A stretch of 25,856 nucleotides of DNA from Chloroflexota bacterium (GTDB lineage Bacteria; Chloroflexota; UBA6077), in the NCBI GenBank assembly GCA_023380955.1, contig JAMCTB010000109.1, forward strand, positions 1 to 25,856, given 5' to 3'. This document shows positions 1-6,906 of the stretch, piece after piece. The notes beneath the pieces are model-generated. The model worked only from the letters and a program-made list of their open reading frames with translations. It searched no databases and was not told the origin of the DNA. Position 1 is the stretch's first letter; the number at the start of each line of letters is the position of its first letter. Position numbers and translations under genes: made by a program.

Positions 1-534
1 GTGTCGACGATGTTCGCCTTCCAGCACTATGGGGTCGTGCCCGACGCGGTGGCCATGGCCAAGGGGATCGCCAACGGCTACCCTTTGGGGGCCTTCACCA
101 CCCGAGCGGAGATCGCCGACTCCTTCGAGCCGGGGGACCACCTCTCCACCTTCGGAGGGAACCCGGTTTCCTGCGCGGCGTCTCTGGCGAACATCGCCTT
201 CTTCCAAGCCGAGGGGCTGCCGGATCAATCGGCTCGTAAGGGAGCCATGGCGATGGAGCGGTTCCGGGCCCTGCAGGAGAAGCACCGCCTCATCGGGGAT
301 GTGCGGGGCCGGGGGCTGATGATCGGGATCGAGCTGGTCAAGGACGAACGGAAGACCCCTGCGGCTGCGGAGACGGGCAAGGTGAAGGGCTACTGCCGGG
401 ATCGTGGGCTGCTCCTGGGCAGTGGAGGCGTCTTCGGTAACGTGATCCGGTTCCAGCCGCCGCTGGTGATCACCGAGGAAGAGATCGACAGGGCCATCAG
501 CACCATCGACGCCGCACTGTCGGCGGTGGGATGA
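1..534 (+). CDS. Class III PLP-dependent aminotransferase, C-terminal part (5' end cut by window edge)
   Basis: The reading frame is open from base 1, and the first codons match the interior of class III aminotransferases, so the true start lies outside the window; 177 codons are visible. The PLP-binding lysine is K21 of the fragment in the AMAKGIANGYPLG context, followed by the family's STFGGNP segment near residue 50 and the RGRGLMIGIEL stretch near residue 102. The family moves an amino group from an omega- or beta-amino acid to pyruvate or 2-oxoglutarate. The next gene is a malonate/methylmalonate-semialdehyde dehydrogenase, so a beta-alanine or 3-aminoisobutyrate:pyruvate transaminase role is a good inference. 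Other class III members (alanine-glyoxylate, GABA or taurine transaminases) cannot be excluded without the N-terminal half. Confidence 0.9.
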   Translation: MSTMFAFQHYGVVPDAVAMAKGIANGYPLGAFTTRAEIADSFEPGDHLSTFGGNPVSCAASLANIAFFQAEGLPDQSARKGAMAMERFRALQEKHRLIGDVRGRGLMIGIELVKDERKTPAAAETGKVKGYCRDRGLLLGSGGVFGNVIRFQPPLVITEEEIDRAISTIDAALSAVG

Positions 535-584
535 GGATATCGACGACGCGCTAGCGTAGAGGGTGCGGCCACCGTGCCGGTGAG

Positions 585-590
585 AAAGGA
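585..590 (+). promoter_or_regulatory. Ribosome binding site setting the GTG start at 598
   Basis: AAAGGA sits 7 nt before GTG at 598. The other in-frame GTG at 574 lies upstream of this site and has no good purine-rich motif before it, so 598 is preferred. The protein then begins MAEVKRLKYC, a normal start for the family. Confidence 0.6.
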
Positions 591-597
591 GTCGCTC

Positions 598-2118
598 GTG
601 GCAGAGGTCAAGAGACTCAAGTACTGCGTCGACGGAGAATGGGCCGAGTCCAAGACCACCAGGTGGATGCCGGTAACGGACTCCTCCACGGGCCAGGTGA
701 TAGCGGAGGCTCCTGCCTGCACTGCCGAGGAGGTAGCTGGTGCGGTGGAAGCCGCCGCTGCCGCCTTCCCCGCTTGGGCCGAAAAGCCGATAGCAGTCAG
801 GACCCAGGTGATGTTCCGCTTCAAGAGCCTGATCGAGATGCACCTGGAGGAGCTGACCGGGATCACGTCTCAGGAGGTGGGGAAGAACCTGGACGAGGCG
901 AGGGGGGAGTACATCAAGATCATCGAGGCCTGCGAGATAGCCGCGGCTGCCCCTATGCTGATGCAAGGTCACTCGATGATGAACGTGTCTTCGGGTCACG
1001 ACACCGTTGCCTACAGGGAGCCCTTGGGGGTCTTCGCCGGCATCGCCCCCTTCAACTTCCCCGCGATGATCCCCTTCGGCTGGATGATCCCCCTTGCCAT
1101 CACGACCGGCAACAGCTACGTTCTGAAAGCCGCCTCCATGGTGCCGCTCTCGGCCATCCGTCTCCTCGAGCTCCTGCACGAGGCAGGACTCCCAAAGGGG
1201 GTGGTGAACCTCGTCACCTGCGGGAGAGCCGAGGCGGAGATACTCCTGACCCATCCCGAGGTGAAGGGAGTCACCTTCGTAGGCTCTACCGAAACAGGTA
1301 GGCACGTCTACTCGGTGGCGGCTGCCCGCGGCAAGAGGGTGCAGGCCCAGACGGAGGCGAAGAACCACGGTATTGTCCTGAGGGATGCGGCACTGGAGAG
1401 GGCAGCTAGGGGGATCATCAACTCCGCCTTCGGCTGTGCTGGCATGAGGTGCATGGCGCTACCCGTGGTGTGCGTGGAGAGCGCCGTGGCAGACCGGTTC
1501 GTCGAGCTCCTGGTGCGCTTCGCCAGGGAGAAGGTGATCGGCTGTGCGTATGACCCGAGGACCGAGCTGGGTCCCGTCGTGAGCGCCGAGCACAAGCAGT
1601 TCGTCACCGGCTGGATAGCCAAGGGTGTCCAGGAAGGGGCCGAGCTGATCCTGGATGGTCGGGACGTAGTGGTACCTGGGTATGAGGGAGGCTTCTTCGT
1701 CGGGCCCACCATCTTCGATAGGGTTACCGAGGAGATGAGTTGCGGGAGGGAAGAGGTCTTCGGTCCTGTGGCCTTCATCAAGCGGATAAGCGACTTCGAG
1801 GAAGGCATCACCATAGCCAATTCGAGCCGGTTTGCCAACGGGAGCTGCATATTCACCGAGAGCGGGTACCACGCGAGGGAGTTCGCTCGCAGGACCCACG
1901 CCGGGATGGTTGGGATCAATGTAGGCATCCCTGTGCCGGTGTCCTTCTTCCCCTTCAGCGGTCATAAGCAGAGCTTCTTCGGGGATAAGCACGTCCTCGG
2001 CACGGATGGGATAGACTTCTACACCGAGACCAAGTGCGTGACGAGCCATTGGTTCAGCGAGGCAGAGAAGAAGGTTACAAAGGTATCCACCTGGGAGGGC
2101 ACCACGACCAGGAGTTGA
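598..2118 (+). CDS. mmsA: Methylmalonate-/malonate-semialdehyde dehydrogenase (CoA-acylating)
   Basis: This 506-residue protein has the normal length of the CoA-dependent aldehyde dehydrogenase MmsA/IolA family. Visible signatures are the oxyanion-hole segment PFNFPAM (N153), the coenzyme-binding region VTFVGSTETG (about 225-234), the family-typical AKNH (254-257) and the catalytic cysteine C285 in GMRCMAL. As in other CoA-acylating members, the general-base Glu of ordinary ALDHs is not at its usual place; Q251 occupies it. The family converts malonate or methylmalonate semialdehyde plus CoA and NAD to acetyl- or propionyl-CoA with release of CO2, in the cytoplasm. It lies 63 nt after the aminotransferase on the same strand, which would supply the semialdehyde, so the pair fits beta-alanine, 3-aminoisobutyrate or valine breakdown. 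An inositol role (IolA) is less likely because no iol genes are seen. A GTG start is used. Confidence 0.9.
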   Translation: MAEVKRLKYCVDGEWAESKTTRWMPVTDSSTGQVIAEAPACTAEEVAGAVEAAAAAFPAWAEKPIAVRTQVMFRFKSLIEMHLEELTGITSQEVGKNLDEARGEYIKIIEACEIAAAAPMLMQGHSMMNVSSGHDTVAYREPLGVFAGIAPFNFPAMIPFGWMIPLAITTGNSYVLKAASMVPLSAIRLLELLHEAGLPKGVVNLVTCGRAEAEILLTHPEVKGVTFVGSTETGRHVYSVAAARGKRVQAQTEAKNHGIVLRDAALERAARGIINSAFGCAGMRCMALPVVCVESAVADRFVELLVRFAREKVIGCAYDPRTELGPVVSAEHKQFVTGWIAKGVQEGAELILDGRDVVVPGYEGGFFVGPTIFDRVTEEMSCGREEVFGPVAFIKRISDFEEGITIANSSRFANGSCIFTESGYHAREFARRTHAGMVGINVGIPVPVSFFPFSGHKQSFFGDKHVLGTDGIDFYTETKCVTSHWFSEAEKKVTKVSTWEGTTTRS

Positions 2119-2123
2119 TGCTC

Positions 2124-2157
2124 GAAAGGGGCCTCTGTTCTGGTTGAGGCCCCTTTC
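2124..2157 (+). terminator. Perfect 12-bp stem-loop after mmsA, probable terminator
   Basis: The left arm 2124-2135 (GAAAGGGGCCTC) is exactly complementary to the right arm 2146-2157, with a 10-nt loop. It begins 5 nt after the mmsA stop. The U-rich part is only the three T of the right arm, not a long downstream T-tract, so termination may be partial. Only 29 nt separate it from the next start codon. Confidence 0.65.
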
Positions 2158-2186
2158 CGCCGTACTGCCACTCAGGGGGTGGAGGG

Positions 2187-3422
2187 ATGCTGCACACCAA
2201 CGGGGAGCGGTTGAAGGCGAGTCTACTGGAAATGGGAAGGGTCGGAGGGACTCCCGCCGGGGGTGTGACCCGACCGAGCCTAACCGACACGGACAGGCAA
2301 GGACGAGATCTTCTCGCCTCCTGGGCGCGCTCGTCGGGGCTGGCCGTCCGAGTGGACGATCTAGGCAATCAGTATCTCCGCCTCGAAGGGGCTGACCCCG
2401 CCACGAACCCCGTGCTTATCGGGTCCCACCTGGATACGGTCCCCCTCGGCGGGAAGTTCGACGGCGCTCTCGGTGTGCTGGTCGGGCTGGAGGTGGTGCG
2501 CACGCTGCTGGACGCCGGGATACGACCCCGCCGCCCCATCGAGGTCGTGAACTTCAGCAACGAAGAGGGCGCTCGCTTCGAGCCGGCCATGATGTCCTCG
2601 GGCGTGCTGGCCGGCTGCTTCACGCCCGAGTATTTCTACTCTCGTCAGGATCGCGAGGGAAAGAGCCTCGGAGCGGAGTTGGAGCGGATAGGCTACAAAG
2701 GCTCCTCGGCTAGCCGCCCCCGGTCGATCCACGCCTACATCGAGCCCCACATCGAGCAGGGGCCGGTCCTCGAGGCGGAAGGGCTGGCCTTGGCACTGGT
2801 CGAGGGGATTCTCGGAATAGTGTGGATGAATGTCACCCTAACGGGCCAGCCCGAGCACGCCGGGAGCAGCCCGATGCGCCGGCGCAGAGACCCACTGGTA
2901 GCAGCTGGACGCATCGTCGCCGGGGTCCGCGACGTGGCCCTCGAGTATCCCGATCCAGTCGTTTCCACCGTGGGCCGGCTGCAACCCTTTCCCGGGGTGA
3001 TAAACCAGATCTCCGGTCGCGTGGTGATGAGCGTCGAGATGAGGCACCCAACGGAGCCGGGACTAAGCGAGATCGCGGAACGAATGGAGCGACTGATCAG
3101 GCGAATCGCCGCCGAAGAGCGAGTCGACGCTGAGATCGAGGTCTTCTGGAGAATCGCTCCAACGGTGTTCGACCAGCGGATCGTTGCCGCTCTGGAAGAG
3201 AGCCTTCGGTCGCTGGGCCTGCCCTACCGGCGGATGACCTCTGGCCCGGGCCACGACGCGAAATACATCAGCGAGATCGCCCCTGCGGGGATGCTGTTTG
3301 TGCGTACGGTCGGCGGTAGAAGCCACTGCGAGACCGAAGGCATCGAGTGGGAAGATGCGCATGCCGCCGCCGATGTTGTTCTCAACGCTGTTCTCAGGCT
3401 AAGCGAGGTTGACTGGACGTGA
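2187..3422 (+). CDS. M20-family Zn-dependent amidohydrolase (N-carbamoyl amino acid hydrolase / beta-ureidopropionase / allantoate amidohydrolase type)
   Basis: The protein has 411 residues, the usual length for the AllC/HyuC group. Metal-site residues are visible in order: H81 and D83 in SHLDT, the bridging D92 in GKFDGALG, E126-E127 in NEEG, H188 in EPHIEQGPVLE, and H380 in GGRSHCETEG near the C-terminus. The dimerisation (lid) domain carries GQPEHAGSSPM at about 220-230. The family hydrolyses carbamoyl or ureido groups from N-carbamoyl-amino acids, allantoate or beta-ureidopropionate, giving the amine, CO2 and ammonia. With a transaminase and a semialdehyde dehydrogenase upstream, beta-ureidopropionase is the best inference, feeding beta-alanine to those enzymes. 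The exact substrate is not fixed by visible residues. ATG 2187 is chosen because a G-rich Shine-Dalgarno stretch (2175-2186) directly precedes it. Confidence 0.85.
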   Translation: MLHTNGERLKASLLEMGRVGGTPAGGVTRPSLTDTDRQGRDLLASWARSSGLAVRVDDLGNQYLRLEGADPATNPVLIGSHLDTVPLGGKFDGALGVLVGLEVVRTLLDAGIRPRRPIEVVNFSNEEGARFEPAMMSSGVLAGCFTPEYFYSRQDREGKSLGAELERIGYKGSSASRPRSIHAYIEPHIEQGPVLEAEGLALALVEGILGIVWMNVTLTGQPEHAGSSPMRRRRDPLVAAGRIVAGVRDVALEYPDPVVSTVGRLQPFPGVINQISGRVVMSVEMRHPTEPGLSEIAERMERLIRRIAAEERVDAEIEVFWRIAPTVFDQRIVAALEESLRSLGLPYRRMTSGPGHDAKYISEIAPAGMLFVRTVGGRSHCETEGIEWEDAHAAADVVLNAVLRLSEVDWT

Positions 3423-3459
3423 CCCTGGCAAAGTGCCTGTTTGTTGTCGATAGAGGCAC

Positions 3460-3478
3460 GCGCGAACAGACTCCGCGC
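3460..3478. terminator. Weak candidate hairpin between convergent genes
   Basis: A 5-bp stem (GCGCG / CGCGC) with a 9-nt loop lies in the 70-nt gap between the convergent amidohydrolase (stop 3422) and nitrilase-like gene (stop 3493). A second possible pair nearby is GTGCCT at 3433-3438 with AGGCAC at 3454-3459. Neither has a T-tract. A bidirectional terminator is expected here, but this evidence is weak. Confidence 0.25.
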
Positions 3479-3492
3479 TCGTGTCCGTCTGG

Positions 3493-4395
3493 CTACTTTG
3501 GCGCTGCGTGAGGCGCCGCTTTCACCGCCATGTGGGAAGGCCATTGGGCATACAGGTTGGCCCGGCGGCGACGATCCCGGTATGTAAGGCCCGCGCCCGT
3601 CCTCCGGTTTTCGTACAGCTTGTCGATGTCCACCTCTCCCCGGACCACCATCTCCTGGTTCGGCTCCGCCTGGGCGACGATGCCGTCAGGGCTCCACAGG
3701 GTGTCACATGGGCTCAGGATTGAGCTCCTCGCCCACCCATCGGGGAGCGGTCCTCCAGGGTGACCGCCGGTGCAGCAGTGCACGTAGTAGATCTGGTTTT
3801 CGACGCACCTGGCCTGCGCGCAGTGGCGGACCCGCCAGAAGCCCTGCTCGGACATGGTAAAGGATGGGCAGAGAATGATTTCGACCCCCTGCTGAGTGAG
3901 GCTGGCTGAGCACTCCGGAATCTCCGTCTCATAGCAGATGTTGATCCCGACCCTGGCAAACGGCAAGTCGATGGCCTCCATCGTGTCGCCCTCCGCCGTC
4001 GACCAGACAGCCTCCTCGGGAAAGATGTGGGTCTTGGCGTGAATGTGCATCTCACCCTTCGGTCCGAAGAGGTGGCCTGTGTTCAGGTAGCGGCCGCCCT
4101 CCTTCGCCAGGTGAGAGCCCGCCAAGATCCACTGCCGGCGCTTCTTCGCCTCGCCCTCGAACAGTTCGCGGTAACTTCCAGTGTACTGGTCGAGTCGAGT
4201 AAGCTCAGTCAGTGGCGTGTTCCGCCAATCGGAGAAGGTGGTGAAGAGTCCGATGGTGAACAACTCCGGAAACAGGACGATGTCGGCGCCCTGAGCTTTG
4301 TCCAGCAGCATCCTCACATGTTCCGCAAACTCATCGAAACTCGCCACCGGCCTGACGAGGAACTGGCAGGCAGCAATCGAAACGTTCCGTGGCAT
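3493..4395 (-). CDS. Nitrilase-superfamily carbon-nitrogen hydrolase
   Basis: This 300-residue protein shows the complete Glu-Lys-Cys triad of the CN-hydrolase fold: E44 in LFPELF, K121 in HAKTHIFPEE and nucleophile C154 in NICYETEIPE. The family hydrolyses C-N bonds of amides, carbamoyl compounds or nitriles in the cytoplasm. It is the last gene of the long minus-strand cluster, 83 nt after the enolase-superfamily gene, and converges on the M20 amidohydrolase. The open frame continues upstream to about 4998, but ATG at 4395 is chosen because GGAGGT lies 8 nt before it and the conserved domain begins at once (VSIAACQF). Substrate is unknown; beta-ureidopropionase, omega-amidase or N-carbamoyl-D-amino-acid hydrolase are possibilities, and a second ureido hydrolase beside the M20 enzyme would be notable. 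Confidence 0.88.
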   Translation of the reverse strand: MPRNVSIAACQFLVRPVASFDEFAEHVRMLLDKAQGADIVLFPELFTIGLFTTFSDWRNTPLTELTRLDQYTGSYRELFEGEAKKRRQWILAGSHLAKEGGRYLNTGHLFGPKGEMHIHAKTHIFPEEAVWSTAEGDTMEAIDLPFARVGINICYETEIPECSASLTQQGVEIILCPSFTMSEQGFWRVRHCAQARCVENQIYYVHCCTGGHPGGPLPDGWARSSILSPCDTLWSPDGIVAQAEPNQEMVVRGEVDIDKLYENRRTGAGLTYRDRRRRANLYAQWPSHMAVKAAPHAAPK

Positions 4396-4478
4396 GGTCG
4401 CATACCTCCAGCATTGGTGTGGCCGCCTGGAGCCGAAACTTTGGTCGCCCTTCCATCGCTTCTTAGGCGGCAACCGTG

Positions 4479-5612
4479 TTATCCCATCACACGATGTCTC
4501 TCCACAACACGGGGGTCTATCTGCAGGCCCCAGCCGGGCCGTGTTGGTGGGAGGAGATAGCCTGCTTCCTGGACCTTGGTTTCCTTCGGCTCGAGGAACA
4601 GCTGGTCCAGGAAACGCTGCAATGGATGATCCTGCGAGTAGTACTCCACGAAGATCGCGTTGGGAACTGCTGCCGCCAGCTGGACGTGCAACTCCTGCAC
4701 GGCGTGGGGCGCGCAGGGGATACCAAAGGCTTCGGCCATGTGGGCGATCTTCATCCACTCGGTGACCCCGCCGCACCTGGCAGCATCCAGCTGGATCACC
4801 CCGACGACCTTCCGCTGGATAAGCTCCTTGAAATCGTATCGGGTGTAGTCGCTCTCCCCGGCAGCGATGGGGATGCTGCTGGCAGCCGCCACCGCTTGAT
4901 AGCCCTCCAGGTTGTCTGGCGCTACCGGCTCCTCGACCCAGTGCAGGTCGAAGGGCTCCAACTTCTTCACCATGTGGACCGCTGCGAGGGTGTCCCATGC
5001 ACCGTTGGCGTCAACCATCAGCTTCACGTCATCACCAACAGCCTCGCGCACGGCCCGCACCCTGTCGACGTTCTCGGTGATGGACCCTTTGCCAACCTTG
5101 ATCTTGATGCCGGTGAAACCCTCCCGAACGTGCCGGACAGCTTCTTCAACCAGGCCGTCGAGTCCCTTCCCCTCGCTGTAGAAGCCACAGGTCACGTAGG
5201 CCGGCACCTTCTCCCGATACCCGCCCAGGATCTGCCATAAGGGGCGCCCCTGCACCTTCCCGATGGCATCCCAGATCGCCAGATCAACCCCGCTGATCGC
5301 CCGGACCGCGGCCCCCCTCCGACCGAATCTCAAGGTGCCTCGGTACAACCTGTCCCAGATCCACTCGGTGCGGAACAGCTCCTCACCCACCACCAGGGGT
5401 CTCAACCCCTCCCGGATGATCAGGTCGATGCTGCGCATCTCGCTGCCGAAGGCGATCTCCAGACCGGTCAGGAACCCGAGGCCATTCACCCCTTCGTCGG
5501 TGTCCACCTCGACCAATAGGACGTCGCGGCCCGCGACCGTGTGGACGCCATCCTGAACAACCACATCGTTCTTCTGGTTCAGCAGGGTGGTTCTGACGTC
5601 CACAATCTTCAT
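4479..5612 (-). CDS. Mandelate racemase/muconate lactonizing enzyme family protein (probable acid-sugar dehydratase or racemase)
   Basis: A 377-residue enolase-superfamily protein. The N-terminal capping domain is followed by a TIM barrel with K170-x-K172 (GIKIKVG), metal ligands D201 (VDANGAW), E227 (VEEP) and E253 (AGES), then D276 (QLDAARCGG) and H303 (APHAVQELH). The Lys-x-Lys plus Asp/His arrangement is that of the mandelate racemase subgroup, whose members mostly dehydrate aldonic or uronic acids by abstracting a proton alpha to a carboxylate, using Mg2+. It follows the MalK-like gene by 125 nt and precedes the nitrilase-like gene, so it probably acts on a product of compounds imported and oxidised by the upstream genes. 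The ATG has GAGGT 6 nt upstream. The specific acid cannot be read from sequence. Confidence 0.88.
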   Translation of the reverse strand: MKIVDVRTTLLNQKNDVVVQDGVHTVAGRDVLLVEVDTDEGVNGLGFLTGLEIAFGSEMRSIDLIIREGLRPLVVGEELFRTEWIWDRLYRGTLRFGRRGAAVRAISGVDLAIWDAIGKVQGRPLWQILGGYREKVPAYVTCGFYSEGKGLDGLVEEAVRHVREGFTGIKIKVGKGSITENVDRVRAVREAVGDDVKLMVDANGAWDTLAAVHMVKKLEPFDLHWVEEPVAPDNLEGYQAVAAASSIPIAAGESDYTRYDFKELIQRKVVGVIQLDAARCGGVTEWMKIAHMAEAFGIPCAPHAVQELHVQLAAAVPNAIFVEYYSQDHPLQRFLDQLFLEPKETKVQEAGYLLPPTRPGWGLQIDPRVVERHRVMG

Positions 5613-5737
5613 GCGGCTACCTCATCTTCCTGTGGCAAGTTCATGCTGATGAGCAGGGATGGCAAGGAAATGACAGGGTCAGTTCTCTTCATCGAGGATC
5701 CCGGCGGTCCAGAGAAGCTGCCCTGCCGGCACAATCC

Positions 5738-6865
5738 CTAGACGGCCACCAGGCTGGGCTCAGGGCACCCCACGAGGTTCGTCTCCGTCTCCGAATCGAA
5801 CAGTGCCACCGACTCCCTGGAGTAGACCAGGGTCACCCGGTCTCCCATCTTCAGCCCAATGCTGGCATCTAGCCGTGCCACGAAGCTCTTACCGCCGGTA
5901 TTCACGTAGGCCAGCTGCTCGCTCCCCAGCATCTCCACCACCTCGACAGTGGAGGGCAGCTCGCCACACTCACCGTTGGATCCCTGGGCACCCACTGCCA
6001 TGTGCTCCGGGCGGATCCCCATCACTACACGCTTGTTGTGGTACGGCGCCAGGGCCCGGCCTTTCTCCCCGGAGAGCAGCAGGCCAAACCCCTTGCCCTT
6101 GAGCTCCGCCTGATCGCTGGCGACAGTGACCTCGGCATCGAAGAAGTTCATGGCCGGGGAGCCGATGAAGCCGGCGACAAAGATGTTGGCCGGGTGGTCG
6201 TATAGATTCTGGGGAGTATCCAGCTGCTGCAGCACCCCCAGCTTCATCACGGCGATCCGGCTACCCATGGTCATAGCTTCCACCTGGTCGTGGGTCACGT
6301 AGATCACCGTGGTCTGAAGGCGCTGGTGCAGCTTGATCAGCTCCGCCCTCGTTTGCACCCTCAGCTTGGCGTCCAGGTTGGATAGCGGCTCGTCCATCAA
6401 GAACACCTTGGGCTCACGGACGATGGCCCGCCCGAGGGCTACCCGCTGACGCTGACCTCCGGATAGCTGCTTTGGCTTGCGACCCAACAGCTCCTGGAGT
6501 CCGAGAATGCTGGCTGCCTCCCTGACACGCCGGTCGATCTCCTCCTTCGGCAGCTTTCTCATCTTCAGGCCAAAAGACAGGTTGTCGTAGACGTTCATGT
6601 GGGGGTAGAGAGCGTAGCTCTGAAACACCATGGCGATGTCGCGATCCTTGGGAGAGACGTCGTTCACCAGCCTGTCGCCGATGTAGATGTCGCCGCTGGT
6701 CAGTTCCTCCAGGCCGGCGATCATGCGAAGGGCAGTGGACTTGCCGCAACCTGAGGGCCCGACCAGCACCAGGAACTCCTTGTCCCGGATGGTGATGGAC
6801 AGGTCGTTAACCGCCACCACGCTGCCAAACTTTTTAGTAACGTGATCCAGCACTACCTTCGCCAC
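5738..6865 (-). CDS. ABC transporter ATP-binding protein, MalK/UgpC type
   Basis: A 375-residue ATPase with Walker A GPSGCGKST (36-44), Q-loop Q82, signature LSGGQ (134-138), Walker B FLMDEP (D158, E159) and switch H192 in THDQVEAMT. About 130 residues follow and resemble the TOBE/OB regulatory domain of MalK-type subunits, with GIRPEHMAVG near the middle. It would form a homodimer on the cytoplasmic face of the MalF/MalG-like permeases encoded upstream on the same strand. MalK-type ATPases often serve several carbohydrate transporters, which suits the three binding proteins here. The start is GTG 6865; the ATG 45 nt further upstream has no good ribosome site and lies at the stop of the AAA+ gene. 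Confidence 0.93.
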   Translation of the reverse strand: MAKVVLDHVTKKFGSVVAVNDLSITIRDKEFLVLVGPSGCGKSTALRMIAGLEELTSGDIYIGDRLVNDVSPKDRDIAMVFQSYALYPHMNVYDNLSFGLKMRKLPKEEIDRRVREAASILGLQELLGRKPKQLSGGQRQRVALGRAIVREPKVFLMDEPLSNLDAKLRVQTRAELIKLHQRLQTTVIYVTHDQVEAMTMGSRIAVMKLGVLQQLDTPQNLYDHPANIFVAGFIGSPAMNFFDAEVTVASDQAELKGKGFGLLLSGEKGRALAPYHNKRVVMGIRPEHMAVGAQGSNGECGELPSTVEVVEMLGSEQLAYVNTGGKSFVARLDASIGLKMGDRVTLVYSRESVALFDSETETNLVGCPEPSLVAV

Positions 6866-6871
6866 TCGTCT

Positions 6872-6876
6872 CCTCC
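6872..6876 (-). promoter_or_regulatory. Ribosome binding site for the MalK-like GTG start
   Basis: On the minus strand GGAGG lies 6 nt before GTG at 6865. This supports the 375-residue protein beginning MAKVVLDHVTKKFG, in agreement with other MalK proteins. Confidence 0.65.
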
Positions 6877-6906
6877 CATACTGCGAATACTGTGTAGGTG
6901 ATGACC

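Noticed and set aside
4396..4998. Upstream extension of the nitrilase-like frame (would make a 501-residue protein)
   Set aside because: It overlaps the enolase-superfamily gene on the same strand. The translated extension is low-complexity and unlike any domain, and the ATG at 4395 has a good ribosome site and begins the conserved domain.
5613..5737. Possible promoter in the 125-nt gap before the enolase-superfamily gene
   Set aside because: I found no convincing -35/-10 pair on the minus strand. A short CCGGC/GCCGG pairing is too weak to call.
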